Source: Paludibacter propionicigenes
Lineage (GTDB): Bacteria > Bacteroidota > Bacteroidia > Bacteroidales > JAFGXI01
Direction of reading: 5' to 3'
Assembly: GCA_020721655.1 (NCBI GenBank)
Contig: DYMG01000023.1
Location: forward strand, 1 to 33,947
Length of the DNA: 33,947 nucleotides
Shown here: in pieces, positions 26,123-33,941 of the stretch
How the letters are laid out: every line of letters begins with the position of its first letter
How positions within the stretch are numbered: position 1 is the stretch's first letter
Program-made: the position numbers and the translations under genes
Notes under the pieces: model-generated
The model's database searches: none
Told to the model about the DNA's origin: nothing
The model's input: the letters and a program-made list of their open reading frames with translations, nothing else

Positions 26123-26305
26123 TTAAAATTGAGGCAATTTGCTTATAGATTCTATATAATTGAACGATTCTGAATTTTTGTAGAAGTTTATTACGTCGAG
26201 TTTATATTTCATTTCTTCAACAAAAATTTGCATTAGCTCAATTTTTAAATTGCTTTGCAAGTTTATTAGTTTTTCTTGTTTTGGATTTTTTTCAATGGTT
26301 ATCAT
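26123..26305 (-). CDS. Possible small protein of unknown function (60 aa)
   Basis: No family is recognised. The 60-residue product is charged, has no signal peptide or membrane segment, and looks helical in its middle (L-K-I-E-L-M-Q-I-F-V-E-E-M). It begins 11 bases after the stop of the acyltransferase gene and fills the space before the rbfA promoter, so co-transcription with the acyltransferase is likely. There is no Shine-Dalgarno site. It could be a chance frame in AT-rich DNA. Confidence 0.45.
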   Translation of the reverse strand: MITIEKNPKQEKLINLQSNLKIELMQIFVEEMKYKLDVINFYKNSESFNYIESISKLPQF

Positions 26306-26316
26306 ATTATAAATAT

Positions 26317-28026
26317 TTAGTTAGAAAATATAATGTTTATATTTTGTTTATCAACTTCAGTCGAAAGTTTATCGAGAATGTCTTTAGGAACTTTTTTAAG
26401 TTCTAAAATAATTAGACCATCTAATGCATTGTTAAAAAGAGGGTCTGTATTAAATCCCAGTATTTTTGCGTTTAATTTTAGGTATTTTTTTATCATTACC
26501 GGTATTTTCATCGAATTGTTTTCTATATCGTTAATTATGTTGTCAATTATCGAAATTTTACTAATATTAGGAATTACGGTAGAAATTGTTGAGTCTTTTT
26601 TAACTTTAAATTTGTTTTTTGGCGAAAATAGTTGAGATTTTTCTTTGTCGAGATAGTTTTGTTTTAAATAAGAAACTAATATTGATTTAGAAGTTTTAGA
26701 GTAATTATTGCTTATACTAACTGGTCCAATTAAATAGTTGTAATGTGGGTTTTTAAGTAAAAAAACTAAAATGCCTTCCCAAAGCATATACAAAGCCAAT
26801 GGGTGTTTTTGGTATTCTTTAACAATAAATGAACGTCCGAGTTCTACCGATTTTTCCAGAATTTTTGATGCTTGCGGTTTAATTTTAAATAAATCGTTAA
26901 TATAAAATCCGCCAATTCCAAGTTGAGAAATAATGTCTTTTCCCATGCCAACACGGTAAGCTCCAACTATTTTTTGATTTGTTTTGTCCCAAATAAAAAG
27001 CTGTTGGTAGTATAAGTCGAATTCGTCTAAATCGATACTATTGTTAGTACCTTCTCCAATTTCTCTAAAAGTAGTTTCTCGTAAAATGCCAATTTCTTTA
27101 ATTATTACAGGTATTTTAGATGTAGGAACTAAAAAAATATCGAAATTGTTTTTCGAAAAAAGTATATAATCGGCTTTTATGGAATTAATTTCATTTAAAA
27201 TATCCGTTTCCAACTGGTTTTCTTGAATTTCGCTTATTTGCGATGTTTTTCTAGTTCGTTTTTTAAAAAATGGTTTAACATCAATTTTAGAATTTAGCAA
27301 ATATGTTTTCATTCTTAAAAACCTGCTAAATTCATCAATAGAATTAAATTCTTTTTGTTCGTTAACAGATATTGGAGAACCAATTTTTATAGAAATAAAC
27401 TTATCTTTTTTTAAAAAATCGTTGAATAACGGACTCAAAATTTTAAAAGTATTTTTATTTGTTCGATTTTGTTTTATGTTAACCGGTATTATTTGAACAT
27501 TAGCTTTTTGTGCAAAAGAAATCAAAGTGCTATCCCATTTTTTATCTGTAAATTTCTTTTTTGTAAAATCGAATACATTTTCATTTTTCGATGGGAAAAT
27601 ACAAATAGGTCGTCCAACAATTAAGTATTGTTTTGCCAATTCAATATTAATTTCATCTATTTGTGAGTTGTTATGCCCAAAATGTATAGAAAAATCGTCA
27701 ATAAGGTCTGTTCCTGTTTTTTCAAAATCGCCAATAAATTTAATATCGCTACGTATAGCTACTAAATACTTGATAAGTAGTAGTTTGTCTAAAATTCCAA
27801 GTTCGTGGTTTGCAACAATTATAAAACTTCCGAGTTGAGGTATAAATTTTTTATAGTTCGTATTTATTGAAATAGAAATGTTTTTTCGCTCAATATACGA
27901 GCTTATATAATCTTGTACAGTTGTGTCATTATTATGCACATTATTTAAATGTTTTACGGTTTCTCTAAATTCCGAAATTCTGTTTTTAGAGAGGCTTTTA
28001 TAATTAATGTTTGTAAAATTTAACAT
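26317..28026 (-). CDS. Two-domain acyltransferase, OlsF/GlsF-like (aminolipid synthesis)
   Basis: The 569-residue protein appears to join two acyltransferases. The N-terminal half (about 1-270) is a PlsC-like O-acyltransferase with the catalytic His and Asp in A-N-H-E-L-G-I-L-D and a later C-I-F-P-S block. The C-terminal half (about 290-569) is a GNAT-like N-acyltransferase of the OlsB/hemolysin-like group, with G-A-Y-R-V-G, E-L-G-R-S-F and A-L-Y-M-L-W-E-G-I. The same fusion order is known in OlsF, which makes ornithine lipids, and in related glycine-lipid synthases; which amino acid is used here is not visible. The motif NHELGILDK differs from the usual NHPLGGLDG while keeping His and Asp. 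No transmembrane helix is obvious. Confidence 0.82.
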   Translation of the reverse strand: MLNFTNINYKSLSKNRISEFRETVKHLNNVHNNDTTVQDYISSYIERKNISISINTNYKKFIPQLGSFIIVANHELGILDKLLLIKYLVAIRSDIKFIGDFEKTGTDLIDDFSIHFGHNNSQIDEINIELAKQYLIVGRPICIFPSKNENVFDFTKKKFTDKKWDSTLISFAQKANVQIIPVNIKQNRTNKNTFKILSPLFNDFLKKDKFISIKIGSPISVNEQKEFNSIDEFSRFLRMKTYLLNSKIDVKPFFKKRTRKTSQISEIQENQLETDILNEINSIKADYILFSKNNFDIFLVPTSKIPVIIKEIGILRETTFREIGEGTNNSIDLDEFDLYYQQLFIWDKTNQKIVGAYRVGMGKDIISQLGIGGFYINDLFKIKPQASKILEKSVELGRSFIVKEYQKHPLALYMLWEGILVFLLKNPHYNYLIGPVSISNNYSKTSKSILVSYLKQNYLDKEKSQLFSPKNKFKVKKDSTISTVIPNISKISIIDNIINDIENNSMKIPVMIKKYLKLNAKILGFNTDPLFNNALDGLIILELKKVPKDILDKLSTEVDKQNINIIFSN

Positions 28027-28027
28027 T

Positions 28028-28082
28028 CAGTAAGTTTTAAAATGTTTCAATACAAATTAAACATACAAGTATTAACTTACTG
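28028..28082. other. 9-base inverted repeat upstream of the acyltransferase
   Basis: CAGTAAGTT (28028-28036) and AACTTACTG (28074-28082) are perfect inverted copies 37 bases apart, the first touching the start codon region. They could be a looped leader structure or a pair of operator half-sites; nothing else supports either reading. Confidence 0.4.
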
Positions 28083-28606
28083 TGTTTTTAATTAAAAAAC
28101 GGTATTAATTATTTATGAAGTTTTTATAAATGAGTTAGCAATCAGGCATAGAAAAATACTTCTTCGAGACAAACTTGAAATTAAAAATTGATTTTGACAA
28201 CGAAATGAGAAACAGGAAAGACAAAAAAATTATTTTTTTAGCCGACCCACGAGAAAGAAAAGCGGAAAGCCGACCAGAATTTAACAAATTACCTTTTGCC
28301 CGAAACATAAACCAAAGCTTCGCAAAATGCTAAAAAACAAATTTCTTGACACTCGGTATAGTTTTGATGGTTTAGTTTGTTAATTTTGTGTTGTAATTAA
28401 TGAGGTTAGTCTAAAAAGTTATAAAGTTAAATTATTGATAATACGAGTTTTAATTCAAATTCACAATAATATATAAAGTCTTGATAATTAAATACATAGC
28501 CTATTTAATGAAAATTAAACTGACTTTTTATACCGGACTCATAAATTAAAATAATATTTCTTACAATTTCTAAACAAAGCCTAATAAACTACTGTAAATT
28601 AAACAA
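28083..28606. other. Long gap between acyltransferase and alaS without a convincing gene
   Basis: This is the only stretch over 300 bases without a gene. Bases about 28195-28335 are visibly richer in G and C than the flanks and hold an open frame of 42 codons (28205-28333, plus strand) with a basic product and no recognised family. Bases 28400-28542 may be a miniature inverted-repeat element. The remainder is AT-rich with no RNA gene seen. Confidence 0.6.
28400..28542. mobile_element. Possible miniature inverted-repeat element (about 143 bp)
   Basis: The left end ATGAGGTTAGTCTAAAAAGT and the reverse complement of the right end ATGAGTCCGGTATAAAAAGT agree at 15 of 20 positions, including both outer ATGAG and inner TAAAAAGT. 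There is no coding capacity between them. AATTA occurs next to both ends, offset by one base on the right, and is a weak candidate target duplication. Confidence 0.35.
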
Positions 28607-31222
28607 TTAAAGCAAAACAAGTTCTTTAGCTTTGTTAATAGATTTTAGTAACCCATTAATATTTTTACCTCCGGCTGTTGCATAAAAAGCCTGGCCTCCG
28701 CCACCTCCGTTAATTTCTACGGCGGCATCTCTAACAATTTTGCTAGCGTTTATATTTTTTGATGCTACTAAATTGTCAGAAATCATAATACTTAAAAGAG
28801 GTTTTTCATTAATTTCGGCACCAATAATTAGTATTAAATTTTCAATTTCACTTTTAAGTTGATAGCTTATATCTTTTACCGATTCGGCACTATCAATTTT
28901 AATATTTTCAGCAATTAAGTTAGCCCCATTAATAGTTTGAATTTTAGTTTTAAGAAAATTTTTAATTTGTTTAGCGTTTTCTTTGTTAAATAATTCAATT
29001 TTTTTCGATAATTCGACATTATCAGAAATTAATTTTTCAATACTACCAATAATATTTTTAGAGCCTTTAAAGATGTCGGAAATATTGTTTATTGTGGTAA
29101 TTTCTTTTCTAAAATAATTTTCCGCAATTTCTCCGGTAATGGCTTCAATACGTCTAATTCCGGCAGCTATTGCCGATTCAGAAGTAATTTTAATAATTCC
29201 AATATTTCCGGTAGCAGAAACATGAGTTCCACCGCATAATTCTATAGAATTTCCAAATTTTATAACTCTAACTTTGTCGCCATATTTTTCTCCAAATAAT
29301 GCCATAGCACCCATTTTGTTTGCTTGTTCAATAGTAGAGTTTCTGTTTTCTTCAATTTGAAAGTTAGAGCGAATCATTGAATTTGCAATTTTTTCAATTT
29401 TTTCAATTTCATCGGCTGTAAGTTTTTGAAAATGAGAGAAATCGAAACGTAGATAATCGCTATTAACTAACGAACCTTTTTGTTCAACGTGAGTTCCTAA
29501 AACTTGGCGTAATGCGTAATGTAAAAGGTGTGTAGCCGAATGATTATTAGCAATGTTTGTTCGCAAGTACTTATCTATTACGGCTTTAAATCCCGATTCT
29601 ATATTTTGTGGTAAACTTTTAGTAATATGTATTGATAAATTTAATTCTTTAACGGTATTTATAATTTGTGTTTTGTTGCCAAGACTATCTTCAATGTAGC
29701 CTTTATCCCCCACTTGTCCGCCACTTTCGGCATAAAAAGGTGTTGTATTAAATATTAATTGATAAAAAATATTACCTTTTTCAGATATTTTGCGATATTT
29801 TGTTATTTTAATATTAGTTTCAAACTGGTCGTATCCAACAAATTGGGTATTTTGCATAGGTAATAATTCTGTCCAATCGTCGGTAGTTTTTACGGCATCT
29901 TTTTTCGACCTATTTTTTTGTTCGGAAAGTGCAATTTTAAAATCGGTTTCGTTTACAGTAAAACCGTTTTCTTTAGCAATAAGTTCGGTTAAATCGTAAG
30001 GAAATCCGTAGGTATCGTAAAGTTCAAAAGCGTTGGTTCCGGAAATTTCTTTATTTTCCGATTTGGCAATTATGTTGTCAATTAATTTAATACCTGTTTC
30101 TAAAGTTCTAAAAAACGATGCTTCTTCTTCTTTTATAACTTTCTCAATAAGAGTCGATTGTTTAATAATTTCGGGAAAGGCTTTACCCATATTTTTTTGC
30201 AATTCAGGCAAAAGTTTATATATAAAAGGCTCTTTCATATTTAAGAAAGTGTAACCGTAGCGAATAGCACGACGCAAAATTCTACGAATAACATAACCTG
30301 CTCCGGTATTCGAGGGTAGCTGTCCGTCGGCAATTGAAAATGAAACAGCACGTAAGTGGTCTGCCACAACACGAAGGGCAACATCGGTTTTTTGTTCTTT
30401 TCCGTAAGTAACTTTTGCAATTTTAGCTAATTGTTGAATTATTCCTTGAAAAATATCGGTATCGTAATTTGAAAGAACGCCTTGTGTTACCATTGCTAAA
30501 CGTTCAAACCCCATTCCTGTATCTACATGTTTTGCGGGTAAATTCTCTAAAATGCCATCGGCTTTTCTGTTATATTGAATAAAAACTAAATTCCAAATTT
30601 CAATTACTTGAGGGTGGTCTTTGTTAACAAGACTTGCCCCAGAAATTTTTTCTCGCTCCGAGTTTGGGCGAATATCAACATGAATTTCTGAACAAGGACC
30701 ACAAGGACCTTGTGCTCCCATTTCCCAAAAGTTGTCTTTTTTATTACCATTTAATATCTGATTTTCGGGCAAAAATTTGGTCCATAAAGCATAAGCTTCG
30801 GCATCTTTTTCGGTATTATCGGTTTTGTCGCCTTCAAATATTGTAGCGTATAATCTATCTTTTTCAATTTTTAAAGTTTCGTGTAAATACTCCCATGCCC
30901 ATTCAATAGCTTCTTTTTTATAATAATCGCCAAACGACCAATTACCAAGCATCTCAAACATAGTGTGATGGTATGTGTCATGTCCAACCTCTTCCAAATC
31001 GTTGTGTTTCCCAGAAACACGTAAACATTTTTGCGTGTCAGCAACTCTATTAAAAGGTTTATCAATGTTTCCTAAGAAAACATCTTTAAACTGGTTCATA
31101 CCGGCATTTGTAAACATTAAAGTTGGGTCGTTTTTTATTACAAGAGGTGCAGATTCAACAATTTTATGGTTTTTACTCTCAAAAAAGTTAATGAAAGATT
31201 GGCGTAGTTCTATTGAGTTCAT
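28607..31222 (-). CDS. alaS: Alanyl-tRNA synthetase
   Basis: Charges tRNA-Ala with alanine and edits misacylated Ser and Gly. The 871-residue protein is full length: class II catalytic core (P-T-L-M-F-T-N-A-G-M-N-Q-F-K and G-P-C-G-P-C-S-E-I-H), the editing domain with zinc ligands in H-S-A-T-H and C-G-G-T-H, a coiled linker, and a C-terminal Gly-rich N-G-G-G-G-G-Q-A-F. It is divergent from the M23 peptidase gene across 152 bases. A TATTTTTG box on the minus strand (31271-31278) may be its -7 element; no -33 TTG is at the right distance. Confidence 0.98.
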   Translation of the reverse strand: MNSIELRQSFINFFESKNHKIVESAPLVIKNDPTLMFTNAGMNQFKDVFLGNIDKPFNRVADTQKCLRVSGKHNDLEEVGHDTYHHTMFEMLGNWSFGDYYKKEAIEWAWEYLHETLKIEKDRLYATIFEGDKTDNTEKDAEAYALWTKFLPENQILNGNKKDNFWEMGAQGPCGPCSEIHVDIRPNSEREKISGASLVNKDHPQVIEIWNLVFIQYNRKADGILENLPAKHVDTGMGFERLAMVTQGVLSNYDTDIFQGIIQQLAKIAKVTYGKEQKTDVALRVVADHLRAVSFSIADGQLPSNTGAGYVIRRILRRAIRYGYTFLNMKEPFIYKLLPELQKNMGKAFPEIIKQSTLIEKVIKEEEASFFRTLETGIKLIDNIIAKSENKEISGTNAFELYDTYGFPYDLTELIAKENGFTVNETDFKIALSEQKNRSKKDAVKTTDDWTELLPMQNTQFVGYDQFETNIKITKYRKISEKGNIFYQLIFNTTPFYAESGGQVGDKGYIEDSLGNKTQIINTVKELNLSIHITKSLPQNIESGFKAVIDKYLRTNIANNHSATHLLHYALRQVLGTHVEQKGSLVNSDYLRFDFSHFQKLTADEIEKIEKIANSMIRSNFQIEENRNSTIEQANKMGAMALFGEKYGDKVRVIKFGNSIELCGGTHVSATGNIGIIKITSESAIAAGIRRIEAITGEIAENYFRKEITTINNISDIFKGSKNIIGSIEKLISDNVELSKKIELFNKENAKQIKNFLKTKIQTINGANLIAENIKIDSAESVKDISYQLKSEIENLILIIGAEINEKPLLSIMISDNLVASKNINASKIVRDAAVEINGGGGGQAFYATAGGKNINGLLKSINKAKELVLL

Positions 31223-31267
31223 TAGATATGTTAAATGTTAATAGTTACTAAATTTATTTGTTTTATC

Positions 31268-31297
31268 TTGCAAAAATAGAATAAATATTTACTTTTG
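31268..31297 (+). promoter_or_regulatory. Bacteroidota-type promoter of the M23 peptidase gene
   Basis: TTG (31268-31270), a 19-base spacer and TACTTTTG (31290-31297) fit the phylum's consensus. It gives a leader of about 70 bases and would also transcribe the MerR gene. It overlaps the possible alaS -7 box on the other strand, so the divergent promoters may interfere. Confidence 0.65.
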
Positions 31298-31374
31298 TGT
31301 GAGTTCGTATTGAAAAATTACATAATTTTAATAATTAAAAATTATGCAATTGTCTATAAAATTCGGCAATTATA

Positions 31375-32349
31375 ATGGCAAAAATAAAGTACAAATTTGA
31401 CCCACACGACTTAAGTTACAAAAAAATTGAGCTAAGTTTAAAACAACATATTGTAAAGTATGTTCCTTATTTTCTTGGTAGTTTTTTTATGGCTATTTTG
31501 CTTTATATAGCTTTTACTTATGTTTTTGATTCGCCTCGTATTAAGCAACTGAAAAGAGAAAATAGTGAAATAATTACACAATATAAATTACTGTCTATTC
31601 AAACTGATAATTTAGAAAAAGTACTCGAAGATTTACAGTTTAGAGACGATAATTTGTATAGAACTATTTTTGAGGCAGACCCTATTGATAAAAGTATAAG
31701 GGAAGCCGGAATAGGTGGGGTTGATAGGTACGAACATTTAGAGGGTTATAATTCTTCAGATATTGTTATAAACACATCAAAAAAAATAGATAAAATAACT
31801 AAACAAATGTACATTCAATCTAAATCGTACGATGAGATTGTTTCCTTAGTTAAGAATAAAGATAAAATGATGAAAAGCATTCCAGCTATAATGCCTGTAG
31901 ATTTGAAAAATTTAGCAAACATTTCTAGTTATTTTGGTATGAGAATGCACCCAATTCTTAAATATATGAGAATGCACACCGGTATAGACCTTACAGCACC
32001 CGTAGGAACAAAGGTTTATGCAACCGGAGATGGTATTGTGGAAAGTACTACAAATTCACGCTCGGGATATGGAAATATTATTGTAATAAACCATGGTTTT
32101 GGTTATGATACTTTTTATGCACATTTAAGCAAAATAGTTGTACGAGATAGACAAAAAGTTACACGCGGAACTGTAATTGGTATGGTAGGAAATTCGGGCT
32201 TATCGAGTGCTCCACATTTACACTACGAAGTTAGAAAAAAAGGAATACCAATAGACCCAATAAATTTTTTCTCAAGAGATATAACACCCGAAGAATATGA
32301 TGAAATGATTTTTAGATCAATTCACGAAGGTGGACAAGCAATGGACTAA
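31375..32349 (+). CDS. Membrane-anchored M23 family peptidase
   Basis: M23 (LytM-type) enzymes cut peptide bridges in peptidoglycan. The 324-residue protein has a cytoplasmic N-terminus, one membrane helix (about residues 31-52), a coiled-coil segment (about 53-80), a linker, and the M23 domain with Zn ligands in M-H-T-G-I-D and H-L-H-Y-E, plus the intervening G-Y-G-N-I-I-V-I-N-H and Y-A-H-L motifs. All catalytic residues appear present, so it is likely active. Together with the MerR gene behind it, it lies divergently from alaS, an order I associate with Bacteroidota. Confidence 0.95.
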   Translation: MAKIKYKFDPHDLSYKKIELSLKQHIVKYVPYFLGSFFMAILLYIAFTYVFDSPRIKQLKRENSEIITQYKLLSIQTDNLEKVLEDLQFRDDNLYRTIFEADPIDKSIREAGIGGVDRYEHLEGYNSSDIVINTSKKIDKITKQMYIQSKSYDEIVSLVKNKDKMMKSIPAIMPVDLKNLANISSYFGMRMHPILKYMRMHTGIDLTAPVGTKVYATGDGIVESTTNSRSGYGNIIVINHGFGYDTFYAHLSKIVVRDRQKVTRGTVIGMVGNSGLSSAPHLHYEVRKKGIPIDPINFFSRDITPEEYDEMIFRSIHEGGQAMD

Positions 32350-32394
32350 TTTTTTTAATAATGTTTATTTGAAACTGAATTTAAATTTGAAAAT

Positions 32395-32730
32395 ATGCCT
32401 TACAAAGAACCTAAAATTGAAAAAATATATTATACTATAAGCGAAGTAGCTAAAATGTTTAATTTAAATACTTCGAATATACGTTTTTGGGAAAAGGAGT
32501 TCGATATTTTAAAGCCTAAGAAAAATGCAAAAGGAAATAGGCTTTTTACAAAAGAAGATGTTGATAATTTGCATATTATATATTATTTAGTGAAAGAAAA
32601 AGGTATGACTTTAAGCGGTGCAAAATTAAAACTTAAAGAAAATAAAGATAATACAATAAAAAATATTGAAATTGTTAGAAAGTTACAAGCAATAAAAGAA
32701 GAATTGATGGAATTTAATAATTTGCTATAA
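32395..32730 (+). CDS. MerR family transcriptional regulator
   Basis: A short DNA-binding regulator of 111 residues. The winged helix-turn-helix of the MerR type covers residues 9-80: Y-Y-T-I-S-E-V-A-K-M-F-N-L-N-T-S-N-I-R-F-W-E-K-E, then G-N-R-L-F-T-K-E-D-V and G-M-T-L-S-G-A-K. The C-terminal tail is a short dimerisation helix with no Cys-based metal site, so the signal it senses, if any, is unknown. It follows the M23 gene by 45 bases and is probably co-transcribed. Confidence 0.93.
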   Translation: MPYKEPKIEKIYYTISEVAKMFNLNTSNIRFWEKEFDILKPKKNAKGNRLFTKEDVDNLHIIYYLVKEKGMTLSGAKLKLKENKDNTIKNIEIVRKLQAIKEELMEFNNLL

Positions 32731-32786
32731 TACAAATTTAGTTGTAAAATAGTTGGCAGATACTAGAAAAACTAAAAACATAAAAT

Positions 32787-33764
32787 ATGAAACCAATATT
32801 TTTAAAAAGTGTTATTGTAATATTACTTATAGTAATATCAAATAATTTATTTGCTCAAATTGAGCCATCAGATTGTGAAACAAATGATAGTATAAAAAAT
32901 ACGTATATTGAAAGTGCCGCTCAATTATCAGTAAGACAATTGTATGAGGTAAATTCACCTGATACAATATTAGTGAAATTAAATGCTGAGAATATTGATA
33001 CAATCCTTTCTGTATTAATAGCAATTTATAATGTGCAAAATATTCCAGAAAGAGATACAATTATCGATATTTTTCATATCTCATCAAGAGGACCAGGTAT
33101 TAATAAAGTGTACATTAAAGTAGATACTACAAAATCTTGGACTGATAATTGGAAGAATATGATAACATTTACAGGAGATAGTTTAATGGATACAATTATA
33201 ACAAAGTATCATTTGACTATTGATAGTTATAACGCATATTCAGGAACTGCTTCTTTTACATCTGACTTATTTTTAAATATTGAAACATTAGTTGATACAA
33301 TTGAAATACACCCTGATGTTATTTATGCGGGTCAAAATCAAGGTTATCTTGACGGTTCAAATATTTATTACACAACCGAACTTGATACTCATTTTGTAAA
33401 ATATGAATATGCTTGGGGAGACTGTATGTCAGGTTGTATGTGTCGAAGATTTTGGGAATTTAAAGTGTATTCTGATTGTTCGGTTGAATTTGTAAAATCA
33501 TATGGTTGTGTAATACAATCAATTTCTGAATTAGAAGTTAATAACAATATTACAATGTATCCAAATCCAAATGATGGAAAGTTTAAGATAAAAGGAAAAA
33601 ATATAGAGAATATTGAGATATTTAATATGTCTGGAATGAAAATTAATAATATATTACCAATAAATGGACAAGAAGAAATTATATCTATAAAACAAAATGG
33701 AACTTTTTTGGTAAAAATACTGACAAAAGAAGGTAATGTAACTAAAAAAATAATAATTGAATAA
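32787..33764 (+). CDS. Secreted protein with T9SS type A C-terminal sorting domain
   Basis: A 325-residue protein with a signal peptide (residues 1-24, cleavage after L-F-A-Q) and a C-terminal type A sorting domain: M-Y-P-N-P-N-D-G-K-F at about residue 253, E-I-F-N-M-S-G, then G-T-F-L-V-K-I and a basic end. It should therefore cross the outer membrane by type IX secretion. The middle is mostly beta-strand and unassigned; near residue 212 a Cys-rich W-G-D-C-M-S-G-C-M-C followed by W-E-F-K-V-Y recalls a W-G-D-C-x-x-G-C segment seen in other T9SS cargo. Codon use is similar to its neighbours. Confidence 0.85.
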   Translation: MKPIFLKSVIVILLIVISNNLFAQIEPSDCETNDSIKNTYIESAAQLSVRQLYEVNSPDTILVKLNAENIDTILSVLIAIYNVQNIPERDTIIDIFHISSRGPGINKVYIKVDTTKSWTDNWKNMITFTGDSLMDTIITKYHLTIDSYNAYSGTASFTSDLFLNIETLVDTIEIHPDVIYAGQNQGYLDGSNIYYTTELDTHFVKYEYAWGDCMSGCMCRRFWEFKVYSDCSVEFVKSYGCVIQSISELEVNNNITMYPNPNDGKFKIKGKNIENIEIFNMSGMKINNILPINGQEEIISIKQNGTFLVKILTKEGNVTKKIIIE

Positions 33765-33789
33765 TAATTTGCTAATAAACAATAAATAA

Positions 33790-33941
33790 GGCATTTTGGG
33801 AGTTTGGCTCGCTTGCAAGTTTATCGGTACTAAGCCCACAAAATCTTATGATTTTGTTTATTTTGACGGGTCAGAAAATTTTGTTACTTTCAACGAATGA
33901 AACGAATTGCTAACTTATTCCAAAACGCCTGTTAGCCAAAC
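33790..33941. repeat. Structured non-coding tail with interleaved inverted repeats
   Basis: Word X (GGCATTTTGGGA, 33790-33801) and word Y (GTTTGGCT, 33802-33809) reappear in reverse complement as X' (33919-33929, one mismatch) and Y' (33934-33941, exact). Their order is X Y ... X' Y', so both stems cannot nest. Between them ACAAAATC TTAT GATTTTGT (33838-33857) is a perfect hairpin. The region has no gene and is richer in G and C than the flanks; it is cut by the window end. Confidence 0.55.

Noticed and set aside
28205-28333. Plus-strand open frame of 42 codons starting ATG in the gap before alaS
   Set aside because: It is short, has no recognisable family, no ribosome binding site and no promoter; the shift in composition alone is not enough to call a gene.
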